Source: Gammaproteobacteria bacterium (GTDB taxonomy: Bacteria; Pseudomonadota; Gammaproteobacteria; Arenicellales; Poriferihabitantaceae). From it: a stretch of DNA of 64,000 bases. Of the stretch, positions 37,019 through 48,959 are shown in pieces. Both the position numbers and the translations under genes were made by a program. Under the pieces are notes generated by a model that worked only from the letters and a program-made list of their open reading frames with translations, made no database searches and was not told the origin of the DNA. The stretch lies in NCBI GenBank assembly GCA_030432755.1, contig JAUILZ010000003.1, positions 124,001 to 188,000 on the forward strand, in the 5' to 3' direction. Each line of letters starts with the position of its first letter. Position 1 is the stretch's first letter.

Positions 37019-37089
37019 CAAAGCCCGCTTTTGCAGGACAAAAAGGCCGGATTACCCGATTTCAGGGGCTGGCATTTCGAAGCCGGGAA

Positions 37090-37118
37090 ATGATAAATGC
37101 CGCACCCTGGCATGACAA
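37090..37118 (-). promoter_or_regulatory. Sigma70-like promoter of the aprMBA operon
   Basis: On the minus strand TTGTCA (37113-37118) and TATCAT (37090-37095) are separated by exactly 17 bp, each one base off consensus. Transcription would start near 37083, giving a leader of about 110 nt before aprM. It is among the best promoters seen in the window, in keeping with a highly expressed energy operon. Confidence 0.6.
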
Positions 37119-37385
37119 GACAGGGCGATTTATGCGGGCACAAGATATTTGTATGCTCGTTGCCCTGCCTGGAGCGATGTCCGGGATGTCGCGATTTTCC
37201 AGGTTTTTACCTCAAAATCAGTAAATTACCTTTCATCACTGCCACCGGCCGCCTATCGCGCCAGGGATCATCGTGCGGGCGCTGTCCCCATTGCCCGGAA
37301 GCCAGGTGCTCCAGCCCGGGACAAGTGCTGCGAACGCACGCCAATGGCCGGGCCCGGGCGCACGACCTGTATTTTTCCGGCCCGG

Positions 37386-37661
37386 CTACCCGGTACCCGG
37401 GTCGGGCCAGTCGGCAAATGGAAACGGCCGCTCGTCGCTGGTAAACGCGAGATAGCGGATGATGTCGTAAAGGTATGCCCCGAGACGGCGGGCGAAGGTG
37501 TGGACCCGCGCGTTGCGCTCACCGGCAAACAGGACGAACAGGAACTGCACGACCACCACCGCGAACAGCACGATTTCGGCGATGCTGTACAGCAACGCAA
37601 ACAGGATAATGAACAGGAGACGCGTCCAGATACCGGACTTTCCGGCGTCATCTTCGGTCAT
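37386..37661 (-). CDS. DUF4389-like small membrane protein
   Basis: The 91-residue protein has one long hydrophobic stretch (LLFIILFALLYSIAEIVLFAVVVVQFLFVLF, two helices or one re-entrant hairpin) followed by an amphipathic region with RLGAYLYDIIRYLAFTSDERPFPF. The latter motif is typical of DUF4389 proteins, whose function is unknown. The start at 37661 is preferred over the upstream frame opening because it gives a compact protein. It is downstream of alkB on the same strand. Confidence 0.7.
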   Translation of the reverse strand: MTEDDAGKSGIWTRLLFIILFALLYSIAEIVLFAVVVVQFLFVLFAGERNARVHTFARRLGAYLYDIIRYLAFTSDERPFPFADWPDPGTG

Positions 37662-37726
37662 GACTTCGTTCCGCTGGTTGGGTGCTGCCACATCATAACA
37701 AAACGGCGGATTCGCGCCGGCGACTT

Positions 37727-38368
37727 TCAATCCGGATATACGTAGCGGAACGTCAGGTTGACACGCGGCGCCACGGGCCGACGGGTGCGTGGTACGGCAT
37801 GGGTCCAGTGGTGTTGTGTGGAGCCCGCCATCAGGAGCAGGCTGCCATGCGCCAGTTCCAGGGTTATCGGCGATATTTCACGGTTGCGATGGCGCATCCG
37901 GAACCGGCGAACGCCGCCGAGGCTGAGCGATGCGATCACGGGATTGACGCCGAGTTCGGACTCGTTGTCCGCATGCCAGCCCATGGCGTCGCTACCATCG
38001 CGGTAGTAGTTGAGCAGCGCGCTGTTGAAGGTGGCATCCGCGAATCCCGAAATCCTGTCGCGCAGGTCGGCGAGTTCAGGGAGCCAGTCGCGCGGTCGAT
38101 TCACGATTCCCGAGTAGCGGTACACCGCGCCCGGATCGCCGTACCAGGCGGCAAGACGAGGGGAAGGAACCTGGCTGCCGAATAGCGTGACCACGGGCTG
38201 TTCCCATGGCACCGCGCTGGCGAGACGCTCGAGCAGGACGGTCGCTTCTTCACCCTCGAGAAATCCCTCCACCAGGCGACATTCCCCGTCACGCAGCGGA
38301 ATTTCCCGGACTACCGCTGTCCCGGACGCCAGCTGGCCTGGCGCCGGACTGACGCTTGTATCGGCCAT
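37727..38368 (-). CDS. alkB: AlkB-type alpha-ketoglutarate-dependent dioxygenase (DNA repair)
   Basis: The 213-residue Fe(II)/2-oxoglutarate oxygenase removes alkyl groups from DNA or RNA bases. It has the HxD iron motif in MGWHADNESELG, the second His in STQHHWTHAVPRT and the oxoglutarate-binding Arg in PVAPRVNLTFRYV. Size and the RNVYxDGxD-like NYYRDGSDAMGWH signature match the ALKBH2/3-like bacterial group. Its start overlaps the stop of the FAD oxidase gene (TGATG). Confidence 0.9.
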   Translation of the reverse strand: MADTSVSPAPGQLASGTAVVREIPLRDGECRLVEGFLEGEEATVLLERLASAVPWEQPVVTLFGSQVPSPRLAAWYGDPGAVYRYSGIVNRPRDWLPELADLRDRISGFADATFNSALLNYYRDGSDAMGWHADNESELGVNPVIASLSLGGVRRFRMRHRNREISPITLELAHGSLLLMAGSTQHHWTHAVPRTRRPVAPRVNLTFRYVYPD

Positions 38369-39770
38369 CAGAGGCCGCGCAGAACTTTTCCCGGATTGAG
38401 GATATTGTCGGGGTCCAGGGTACGCTTGATCATGCGCATCGGCTCCACCGCGTCGCCGTGCTCGATCTCGAGAAATTCGATCTTGCCGTAGCCGATGCCG
38501 TGCTCACCCGTGCAGGTGCCGTCCATCTCCAGCGCGCGTAGCACCATCCGGTGGTGCAGCGCCTGGGCGCGCTCGACCTCTTGCGGGTCGTCATGGTCGA
38601 CGAGCAGCAGCAGGTGAAAATTTCCGTCGCCAACATGGCCGACGATGGGCGCCAGCAGGCCACTCTCCTCGATGTCCGCGCGCGTCTGGTTGATGCAGTC
38701 GGCGAGGCGCGAGATGGGGACGCAGACATCCGTGGACCAGATCTGCCCCTTGGGATGCAGCAGTTTCCCCGCCCAGGCGACGTCGTGGCGTGCGCGCCAG
38801 AGGCGATTGCGTTCCTCGGTGTTGATCGTCCACTGGAATCCGCCGCCACCGTTTTCCGCAGTGATCTCCTGGGCCAGTTCCGCCTGCTCGCGGGCCGAGG
38901 CCTCACTTCCATGAAACTCGAGAAACAGGGTGGGCGTCTCAGCGAAGTCCGCTCCCGAGTACATGTTGATGGACTTCATGGTCAGCGCGTCGAGAAGCTC
39001 GACCCGCGCCACCGGGATACCGTACTGGATGATGCCAATCACCGAGTCCACCGCACCTTCCAGGGATTCGAAGGTACAGACCGCCGCGGACATGGCCTCG
39101 GGTATCGGGTAGACCCGCAGCGTGATCGCGGTGAACACGCCGAGGGTTCCTTCGGAGCCAACCAGCAGACGGGTCAGGTCATAGCCCGCCGCGGACTTGC
39201 GCGCGCGCTTGCCGGTGCGGATCAGCCGGCCGTCGGCCATCACCGCCTCGATGTTGATCACGTTGTCGCGCATGGTGCCGTAGCGCACCGCGTTGGTACC
39301 GGAGGCGCGGGTCGCGGTCATGCCGCCGATGGTGGCGTTGGCGCCGGGATCGATGGGAAAGAAAAGACCCTGGTCCTTGAGGTGTTCGTTCAACTGGCGG
39401 CGGGTAACGCCGGGCTCCACCACCACGTCGAAGTCCGCGGCGTTGACCGCCAGGATGCGGTTCATCTCGCTGAAGTCGATGCTGATGCCGCCGCGCACGG
39501 CGCCCACGCTCCCCTCGAGGGAGGTGCCGGCGCCGTGTGGCACGATCGGGGTTCTGGTCCGCGCGCAGATCGCCACGATCTCCCTGACCTCCTCCGCGTT
39601 CTTCACCTTGATGACGCCGTGAGGAGGCAGCGAGGGATGGAACGATTCATCCTTGCCCGCCTGCTCGCGGGCACTGCGTCCGGTCTGCAATCGATTGCCG
39701 AAGACTTCGCGCAACGCGTCAAGGGCGGCGGAATAGTCCAGGCGTTCGATTTCTTCCGGGGTGGCTGGTA

Positions 39771-39780
<10 letters not shown>
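38368..39780 (-). CDS. FAD-linked oxidase, D-lactate/glycolate dehydrogenase type (GlcD family)
   Basis: The 470-residue flavoprotein matches D-lactate dehydrogenases of the cytochrome or quinone-linked class. The FAD domain shows IVPHGAGTSLEGSVGAVRGG, FPIDPGANATIGGMTATRASGTNAVRYG and LLVGSEGTLGVFTAI. The C-terminus has the substrate/metal residues in GHVGDGNFHLLLLVDH and CTGEHGIGYGK. The start at 39780 is set by homology; it overlaps the glutaredoxin gene by 10 bp. The substrate among D-lactate, glycolate and 2-hydroxyglutarate cannot be decided. Confidence 0.88.
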
Positions 39781-42114
<2,334 letters not shown>

Positions 42115-43890
42115 TCAGAACAGCCGGCTGGCTTCCTCGCTGCCGGGCGTCATGCCATACGATTCCATTTCCCTGGCAACATTTTCGATGGAGCGGCGAA
42201 TGGCTTCCACGTTTTCCGTGGACAACTCGTCATAGCCGGGAGCGATGGCCTCCCCTTTCACCCTGGAAGCGAATGCCTTGGCGGCGTCCACCATCTCGGA
42301 GAACACCGCGCCGGGGGATCGGTTCACCGCCGGGCGTGTGAAGAAGGTCACCCCGCGGGCCGTGGTGCCACGCATGTTGCCGATATCGAACTCGCCGGTC
42401 TCCGACATGTTGGCGAGACTATACAGGCAGACCTTCTGCTTGCCGATGGGCTTGTAGCGGGCATAGAAGCGGTTGTCGTCCGGCGTCAGGCCGATCTGGG
42501 AAGCACAGCGGTCGATCATCGCGCCCTCGAAGGTCTCGGTTTCCAGCGGCTTGATATTGACCACGAAGATGGAGTCGAACTGACGACGGAAGCGGTCGAT
42601 GCTCTGGGCCTGCTGGCGCGCGTTCTCGATGGGCGCCATGAAGGAAAACCCGCGCCCCGTGCTTTCCGACAGCTTGACTACCAGTTTGGAGAAACTGGTG
42701 AGTTCCGCCTCGGATACCGGTCCATCACGATCCGCGAGTTGCATCGTGATCACCAGGTCGCCGAAGCGCGCCTCTTCCGATTCGTTCTCGAGATCCCGCC
42801 AGACACGGTCCGGAAGTCGCAGACCGTACACGCTGTGGGACTTGGTCAGATCCGCCGCGGCCTCGCGGTAGACCGCAAGCACCGAATCCCTGCTGACGTC
42901 ACGCTCACCGCTCAGCTTGACGTAGTAGTCGATCTGGCTGAGTTTTTCAAAGCCCGGCGCCGGCACCAGCCCGTCGTTGCCATTGCCCCCGGAGGCGCTT
43001 GTGGGCTGCATATCATTGGCAGTGGTGTCGGCATCCGGATCGGCGCGCTCGACGATGTCCTCCCCGTCATCTCCATCTTCGTTCGGGATCATGGTATCCA
43101 GGAGGTCTGTCTGCCGTCCGCGCTTCGCGGTCACCTTCGCCAGCGGTCCATCCGGCATTTCGTCCTCTGCCATCGTATCGTCCCGTTCACGCTCCGCGCG
43201 CACCGCGTCGAGCTTGTGTTGCAACGTGGTGCGAATGCGATCGATGGACTTGAAAGATCCGAGAAAGGCCCCGAGGGACGAACGCTCCTCGCGCGCATCG
43301 ATATCGCGCTCAGCGACTTCTTCATCCTCGTTCACCCCGTCCTCACGCTCGCCATGGACGGGGCTCTCGCCTGATTCGACATCCGGATCATTGTCGCCGG
43401 AATATTCACCGGCGCTATCGACGATCCTGTCAGGTTGTGCCGTATCACACGAAGGTGTCTCGACCGGATCTTCCCAGGGCGGGACATCGGTATCCACCCT
43501 GGCCTCCAGCACGGGAATATCATCACCCCCGCCGCCCTCCGGGTACTGGTCGCCGGCACTCTCCCGCTGCTCTCCCATGTCGTCGGCATCGAAACCACCA
43601 TCTGGCGATTTCGCGGGTTCCATGTCATCGCCGGCAGGCGGAGCGACCCTCCCCTGCACTGGATCGCGTTCGCCGGACTTGTCCGCGTCGAAATCCATTG
43701 CGGGGTCGTCATCATTCTGCGGAGCACCCATCCCGAAGCGGGGCTCCGCGAGTTCACCGCGGCCCCGTTGACCCTGCTGGCGACGCTGTTCCCCGGGATT
43801 TTCACGCTGCCTTTCCTGCCAGCGGGAATACAGGTAGATGCCACCGACAAGCAGGATGCCGAGTGCGATCAGGGCGATTTGAAGATTCAC
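42115..43890 (-). CDS. zipA: Cell division protein ZipA, unusually long
   Basis: ZipA anchors FtsZ filaments to the inner membrane. The 591-residue protein has an N-terminal anchor (residues 3-22), a long acidic, disordered linker (about 30-310, rich in D, E, G and P) and a C-terminal ZipA domain at about 440-580 (FVVNIKPLE, CLYSLANMSETGEFDIGNM, GVTFFTRP). E. coli ZipA has only 328 residues. Residues 316-436 (DYYVKLSGERDVSRDSVLAVY ... FGDLVITMQLAD ... SKLVVKLSESTGRGFSFMAP) look like a second, diverged copy of the same fold. The smc-zipA-ligA order supports the call. Confidence 0.9.
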   Translation of the reverse strand: MNLQIALIALGILLVGGIYLYSRWQERQRENPGEQRRQQGQRGRGELAEPRFGMGAPQNDDDPAMDFDADKSGERDPVQGRVAPPAGDDMEPAKSPDGGFDADDMGEQRESAGDQYPEGGGGDDIPVLEARVDTDVPPWEDPVETPSCDTAQPDRIVDSAGEYSGDNDPDVESGESPVHGEREDGVNEDEEVAERDIDAREERSSLGAFLGSFKSIDRIRTTLQHKLDAVRAERERDDTMAEDEMPDGPLAKVTAKRGRQTDLLDTMIPNEDGDDGEDIVERADPDADTTANDMQPTSASGGNGNDGLVPAPGFEKLSQIDYYVKLSGERDVSRDSVLAVYREAAADLTKSHSVYGLRLPDRVWRDLENESEEARFGDLVITMQLADRDGPVSEAELTSFSKLVVKLSESTGRGFSFMAPIENARQQAQSIDRFRRQFDSIFVVNIKPLETETFEGAMIDRCASQIGLTPDDNRFYARYKPIGKQKVCLYSLANMSETGEFDIGNMRGTTARGVTFFTRPAVNRSPGAVFSEMVDAAKAFASRVKGEAIAPGYDELSTENVEAIRRSIENVAREMESYGMTPGSEEASRLF

Positions 43891-43971
43891 GTTGGGGCTC
43901 TATGCTGTCCTGGTTGCGCCGCTCGCCTGGCGCCCCGCCAATTTATTGGAATATCGCCGGGAACTATATAG

Positions 43972-46900
43972 TTACTGCGCGGCCATTTCCACAGCCTGCT
44001 GAATATCCACGGTTACCAGGCGCGACACCCCGGGCTCCGCCATGGTCACGCCAACCAGTACATCGGCGGCTTCCATTGTAATCTTGTTGTGCGTGATGAC
44101 CACGATCTGGCTGACGTCACAGAGCTTGCGCAGCGTATTGCAGTAGCGGTCGACGTTGGCGTCGTCGAGCGGCGCGTCCACCTCGTCCAGCATGCAGAAT
44201 GGCGCCGGGTTGAGGCGGAACAGCGAAAACAGCAACGCCACCGCGGTCAATGCCTTCTCCCCGCCGGAGAGCAGGTGAATGGTGCTGTTGCGCTTGCCAG
44301 GCGGGCGCGCCATCACGGTAACGCCCGCGGTCAGCAGGTCGTCGCTGGTGAGTTGCAAGTCCGCCTTGCCACCGCCGAATAGCTGGGGAAAGAAATCGTT
44401 GAAACCCGCGTTGAGCCGCTCAAAGGTTTCGCGGAAGCGGCTGCGGGTCTCGCGGTCGATCTTGCGGATCACGCTTTCAAGGGTCTCCAGCGCCTCGGTG
44501 AGGTCGGCATGTTGGCGGTCGAGGTATTCCTTGCGCGTGCTTTCCTCCTCGAACTCCTCGATCGCCACCAGGTTCACCGGTCCGATGCGATCGATTTTTC
44601 CCTGGATATCGGCCAGGCTGCGTTGCCATTCCGCGCTCTCCGCGCCTTCCGGCAACTCCGCCATGAGCGCTTCGCGATCCAGCTCGAGATCGTCTACCTG
44701 CTGCGCCTGGGTGTCGCGCCTCACCATGACCTCCTGGCGGCGCAGGCGTCGGGACTCGAGAGCCTCGCGCGCGGAGGTCACTTTCTCTTCGAACTGCTTG
44801 CGACGATCGCCGGCGGCGCCGAGCTGGATATCGATACTTGCCATCTCGTCCCTTGCAGCCTGGAACGCCTGTTCCGCGACCACCCGCTTTTCCAGCAACG
44901 CGTCGAGCTCGGTGCGAAGCTGCGTGACCGGGCCGTCGCCCTGTTCGTACTGGGCGCCGATCGAGGCCAGGCGCTGGTCGTCGACGGCGATCTGCTTCTC
45001 GATGCGGGCGATCTGTTCGTGCACCGAATCGCGCGCGGATTCGAGACGCTGCTTCTCCAGCAGTTTCTGGTGTCGCTGGTCCCTGATCCCCGCCACCCGT
45101 TCGCGGCAGGACTGGATGTCCTCGCGCAGGCCGTCCCGCCGCGCGAGCAGGCTCTCCCGGCGCGACGCGAGATTGTCGGACTGCTCCGTCGCCTCGTCCA
45201 GCAGGGCGCGCGCGCCGGTGATCTGTTCGTGGTCGCGCTCGACCTGGGCGTCCAGTTCCGCGAGGTCGCGGCCAAGTTGCTCGCTACGCTGCCCGGCTTC
45301 GGCCTGGCGCGCCTCCTCGCGCCCGAGCTGGTTGTGGAGCGCGGTCTTCTCCGAACGCAACCTGTTGAGTTCGGTACGTTCCTTCTGCAATGCGCTTTCG
45401 ACGTCGGCGCGGGCGGACTCGAGGCGCTGGATCTCCGCCTCCTCCCTGGAAATCTCGATCTCGAACGCCGAAAGGCGGGTATCGAGCTGGTTGATCTCTT
45501 CCTCGCGTACCAGCACGCCGGTCTCGAGCTGGCTCTCGCTGGCGAAGCTGATCCAGTTCGCGCCGACGATCACCCCGTCGCGGGTCACCACGCAGTCCCT
45601 GCCGTAGAGAGTGTCCTGCATCGCCATGGCCTGGGCCAGGTCATCGGCAACATAGACATCCGCCAGCAGGGCTTCCAGGTTGACTCCCTCGGCATCGATC
45701 TTGTCGAGCAGCCGGGGATACTGCTGGTGCGGGGGCAATGTCTTCACCCGCTTCTCCAGCAGCATGCCGAGCGCACCGCCAGGCTGCTCCTCGATCGATG
45801 GAACCGCGGCGGAGCGCACGCAGACCGCGCCCAGAAAACCATTCAGCAGCCTGTCGGCCGCGCGCTGCCAGCCCTCCGCCACGCGCAACCTGCGCGCGAG
45901 CCGCGGCGCGTCGGAGAGAAAGCGCTGCTCGAGCCACTGTCCGAGCTGTGCGTCGTCCCCGCCCAGGGCCGCGGTCTGGATCTCACGCAGGGAACCGAGC
46001 CGTGACGCCGCCTCCTGCTGGCGCACGCGCAGGTCGGCGAGCTTGTCGCGCCGACCCGAAAGGTCCTCGCGGATCGACTGTAACTGCTGCTCGAGTTGCT
46101 GGAAGGCCTGTTCCCTGGTCTCGTTCACCTCGTCGTGGGACCGCACCCGTTCACGCAACGCGCTGATATCCGATCCCGCGACATGACGCTCCAGGTTGTC
46201 CAGTTCCGCGCGCAAACGGTCACGGCGCGCGCTCGCCTGGGCCAGGTGCTGCTCAAGCTGACCGATGCGGGAACGCTGCACCTCCTGCTGGCGCACCGGC
46301 TGCTGCGCTTCCTGGTTAAAAGCGTCCCAGGACTGCTGCCAGCCGGACATCACCTCCTCGGCAGCGCCCTGGGCCTGTTCCGCCGCCTCGACCTCCGTCG
46401 AGAGTGAAGCGAGCCGGGGCTCCAGTTCTTCGAGGGCGGTTTCTATCGATTTCAGCCGGTCGCCGGCGGCGACACGTTCGCGTTCGCGCTCCGACCTTCC
46501 CTGGCGCAACCGTTCGATCTCCTCGCCCTGGCGCTGGCGGGACTCCACCAGGTGCTCGATGCGCTGCTCCGCTCCCTGGATTTCAGACCCGAGGGCGTAG
46601 TAATCCTGCTGGGTCTGCTGATTGGCCTCACGCCGGTCGGCCTGGTGACTGCGCAGGCGCTCGAGCTCGGCCTCGGCGGCGCGCTGCTCGGCAACCGCCG
46701 CTTCGAGGGCATTCTCCGCCTCCGCGCAATGCCTGTCCTGGGCCGACATCTCTCCGTCCAGCGCATCCAGCTTCATGATCTGCAACTGGCCGTTGACCTG
46801 GCGTTCCTCCTCCTTCAATACCTTGTAACGACGCGCCGCAGAGGACTGGCGCTGGAGACGGCGGAGCTGCTTGTCGAGTTCGTTGCGGATATCTTCCACC

Positions 46901-47478
46901 CGCTCCAGGTTTTCCCGCGTGTGGCGGATACGAATCTCGGTCTCGCGGCGGCGGTCCTTGTAGCGCGAGGTGCCCGCGGCCTCCTCGACGAATGCGCGCA
47001 GTTCCTCGGGACGCGCCTCGATAATACGGCTGACCATGCCCTGCTCAATGATGGAATACGAGCGCGCGCCCAGCCCGGTGCCGCGAAACAGGTCAAGAAC
47101 GTCCTTGCGGCGTGACTTGATGTTGTTCAGGTAATAGGTTGATTCGCCGTCCCGGCTGAGGGTGCGCTTGACCGAAATCTCGCCGAAGCGGGAGAAGTTG
47201 CCACCGGCCTTGCCATCGGTATTGTCGAAGATCAGCTCCACCGACGCCTTGCCCACCGGCTTGCGCGACGCGGAGCCATTGAAGATCACGTCCGCCATGT
47301 TGTCGCCGCGCAGCACCTTCGCCGAGCCCTCTCCCATGACCCAGCGCACCGCGTCGATGACATTGGATTTTCCGCAGCCGTTGGGCCCGACGACGCCCAC
47401 CAGGTCGCCGGGCAGGCGGATATCCGTTGGATCGACGAAGGACTTGAACCCGGAGACCGTCAGTTTTTTCAGCCGCAT
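43972..47478 (-). CDS. smc: Chromosome partition protein Smc
   Basis: Smc is the ATPase of the bacterial condensin that organises and separates chromosomes. The 1168-residue protein has Walker A GPNGCGKSNVIDAVRWVMGE at the N-terminus, two long coiled coils (about 170-490 and 670-1000) round a hinge, the signature LSGGEKALTAVALLFSLF and Walker B in PFCMLDEVDAPLDDANV at the C-terminus. It is full length and lies 81 bp upstream of zipA. Confidence 0.96.
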   Translation of the reverse strand: MRLKKLTVSGFKSFVDPTDIRLPGDLVGVVGPNGCGKSNVIDAVRWVMGEGSAKVLRGDNMADVIFNGSASRKPVGKASVELIFDNTDGKAGGNFSRFGEISVKRTLSRDGESTYYLNNIKSRRKDVLDLFRGTGLGARSYSIIEQGMVSRIIEARPEELRAFVEEAAGTSRYKDRRRETEIRIRHTRENLERVEDIRNELDKQLRRLQRQSSAARRYKVLKEEERQVNGQLQIMKLDALDGEMSAQDRHCAEAENALEAAVAEQRAAEAELERLRSHQADRREANQQTQQDYYALGSEIQGAEQRIEHLVESRQRQGEEIERLRQGRSERERERVAAGDRLKSIETALEELEPRLASLSTEVEAAEQAQGAAEEVMSGWQQSWDAFNQEAQQPVRQQEVQRSRIGQLEQHLAQASARRDRLRAELDNLERHVAGSDISALRERVRSHDEVNETREQAFQQLEQQLQSIREDLSGRRDKLADLRVRQQEAASRLGSLREIQTAALGGDDAQLGQWLEQRFLSDAPRLARRLRVAEGWQRAADRLLNGFLGAVCVRSAAVPSIEEQPGGALGMLLEKRVKTLPPHQQYPRLLDKIDAEGVNLEALLADVYVADDLAQAMAMQDTLYGRDCVVTRDGVIVGANWISFASESQLETGVLVREEEINQLDTRLSAFEIEISREEAEIQRLESARADVESALQKERTELNRLRSEKTALHNQLGREEARQAEAGQRSEQLGRDLAELDAQVERDHEQITGARALLDEATEQSDNLASRRESLLARRDGLREDIQSCRERVAGIRDQRHQKLLEKQRLESARDSVHEQIARIEKQIAVDDQRLASIGAQYEQGDGPVTQLRTELDALLEKRVVAEQAFQAARDEMASIDIQLGAAGDRRKQFEEKVTSAREALESRRLRRQEVMVRRDTQAQQVDDLELDREALMAELPEGAESAEWQRSLADIQGKIDRIGPVNLVAIEEFEEESTRKEYLDRQHADLTEALETLESVIRKIDRETRSRFRETFERLNAGFNDFFPQLFGGGKADLQLTSDDLLTAGVTVMARPPGKRNSTIHLLSGGEKALTAVALLFSLFRLNPAPFCMLDEVDAPLDDANVDRYCNTLRKLCDVSQIVVITHNKITMEAADVLVGVTMAEPGVSRLVTVDIQQAVEMAAQ

Positions 47479-47708
47479 TCGGTTTTCTTAATTCCCAATC
47501 AAGTGGTTAGCCGTGATTGCTCTACTAACATATTGAAATCACAGCGAAGATCCGCCAGTTCGCGCGGCAGATTATACCCGCTTGACGGCGCGTACCGGCA
47601 CGCCGCGACAGGAAAATTCATCACGCTTTAATCTTCCGCTGTCAGGTTGCGGCCTGACCCTGTCACGATGCCTTCCTGCAGCGCCGGCTCACGCCGAACC
47701 CTCCCGCC

Positions 47709-47954
47709 TTGATCCCGTCCAAATGGCTGATGCTGCCCGCGGGGGGCCTGCTGGTCCTCGCCGGCGTGGTGCTGTTCTGGTCGCCGCTTCCCATCGGCGT
47801 ACCGCTGGTGATGCTGGGCCTGCCGCTGCTGCTCAGGCATTCAGCCGTCGCGCGGCGGGCCACCGCGCGGCTGTTCCGTCGCTACCCGGCATTGCGGAGA
47901 CTTCTCCCGCGACGCCGGCGCCGCGCGCACCCGGGCTCACGCGAACCTCGCTGA
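47709..47954 (+). CDS. Small hypothetical membrane protein
   Basis: This 81-residue frame has one or two hydrophobic helices (WLMLPAGGLLVLAGVVLFW and PIGVPLVMLGLPLLL) followed by a strongly basic tail (RRYPALRRLLPRRRRR). The basic end fits an inner-membrane protein with a cytoplasmic tail. The start is not certain: TTG at 47709 or ATG at 47730, neither with a ribosome site. I do not recognise the family. Confidence 0.5.
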   Translation: MIPSKWLMLPAGGLLVLAGVVLFWSPLPIGVPLVMLGLPLLLRHSAVARRATARLFRRYPALRRLLPRRRRRAHPGSREPR

Positions 47955-47984
47955 TACCGAGCCGAAATCGGCGCGCTGCGGCGC

Positions 47985-48236
47985 CTACAGGTAGCGCAGA
48001 AAGAGATACAGGATCAGACCGATACATACCAGGATCGCCGGCAAGGCCAACCGGCCGACCGTGCGGAATCGGTCCACCGCCTCGCGCTGGAGCCGGATCG
48101 ATTCGCTGACCTGGCTGGCGCTGCGCTCGAGCTGGCTGCGCGCGATCTCGAGCTGCTCCGCCTGGCGGTCGAGGGCTTCGCGCTGGTTGTCGCGGATCTC
48201 GCGCAGCAGCGCGATCACCTCTTCGCGCTCACTCAC
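47985..48236 (-). CDS. Coiled-coil protein with C-terminal membrane anchor
   Basis: The 83-residue protein is a coiled coil for about 55 residues (LLREIRDNQREALDRQAEQ and following heptads) and ends in one membrane helix (VGRLALPAILVCIGLILYLF). It starts with GTG at 48236. This is a common layout for tail-anchored, membrane-tethered coiled coils, with no known function here. It ends opposite the small plus-strand membrane gene and lies downstream of a DUF4124-type gene. Confidence 0.65.
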   Translation of the reverse strand: MSEREEVIALLREIRDNQREALDRQAEQLEIARSQLERSASQVSESIRLQREAVDRFRTVGRLALPAILVCIGLILYLFLRYL

Positions 48237-48269
48237 GCACCCGCCTGACCGGTCCTGCGACTGCGCAAC

Positions 48270-48893
48270 CTAGTTGCCGTAGACGCGCTCGCGCGCCTCG
48301 CGGAACTCGTTCAGGATCGAGATGTATTTCTCGGAGAGTTTTTCCCGCTCCGAGAGGTTGTGGCGAATGACGCGGTTATAGGACTTGACCGCTTCCTCGC
48401 GTTCCTCGAGCTGACGCTCGACCTTCTTGGTCTTTTTCTGCTGGTTCAGTTTCTCGATGTCCTTGAGCGTGCCGTCCTTGATCTGGCGGGTGATGTCGAT
48501 GTTGTTGTCGATCGAGGCGAGCTTGCGGTCGCGGGTGGAGATGATGGTTTCCTCGGAGCCGTAGATGCGCAGGATCTCCAGGTCGCGCTGGCGCTGCTCC
48601 TCGGTGAATTCCTGCTGGATCTGGATCGCCTCCTCCATGCGCGCCTGGCGCTCGAGCTCATCCTGGCTCGGCGGCGGTAATTCCCGGCTGACGACCACGC
48701 CGCTCTCGTGCAGCTGGTCCACCGCGGATTCACCGCAGGCCTCGTCGGCGAAGTTGCCGTAGTGCCAGTTGCCCCCTGCGTCCTGGCACTTCTTGATCTG
48801 TTGCGCCTGGGCGGCGCCGCCGTTCATCAACATCGGAACGGCCACGACTACGGCAACGGCGATTGCCGCCGCGTTGCTGATTCTCCTGGTCAT
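48270..48893 (-). CDS. Periplasmic DUF4124-like protein with coiled coil
   Basis: The 207-residue precursor has a signal peptide (MTRRISNAAAIAVAVVVAVP ..., ending near GGAAQA). A short Cys-containing segment that recalls DUF4124 follows (KKCQDAGGNWHYGNFADEACG), then a long charged helix predicted as coiled coil (about 75-200). It is likely exported to the periplasm. The function is unknown. It is 33 bp upstream of the small coiled-coil membrane gene. Confidence 0.7.
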   Translation of the reverse strand: MTRRISNAAAIAVAVVVAVPMLMNGGAAQAQQIKKCQDAGGNWHYGNFADEACGESAVDQLHESGVVVSRELPPPSQDELERQARMEEAIQIQQEFTEEQRQRDLEILRIYGSEETIISTRDRKLASIDNNIDITRQIKDGTLKDIEKLNQQKKTKKVERQLEEREEAVKSYNRVIRHNLSEREKLSEKYISILNEFREARERVYGN

Positions 48894-48959
48894 TTTGTAC
48901 CCCCGTACAACCTGGGATCGTGAAGCCGCATTATAGCGACAACGGCGCCGGCTCCGCCA

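Larger units (their letters stand above)
36972..37385. other. Intergenic region upstream of the apr operon
   Basis: These 414 bp contain no credible gene. The part next to aprM holds its promoter (37090-37118) and an inverted repeat GACAGCA-N9-TGCTGTC (36996-37018) inside the leader. The far part, 37120-37385, is GC-rich with no clear signal apart from the edge of a hairpin over the stop codon of the next gene (37379-37408). Confidence 0.55.

Noticed and set aside
37379..37408. Strong GC hairpin over the stop of the DUF4389-like gene as a terminator
   Set aside because: The stem is good, but the sequence after it on the minus strand is GGAAAAATAC, not T-rich; the T-run is on the wrong side.
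37097..37745. Plus-strand frames in the region upstream of the apr operon
   Set aside because: Composition is that of random GC-rich DNA, with Cys/Arg-rich translation; they also overlap the apr promoter and the DUF4389-like gene in antisense.
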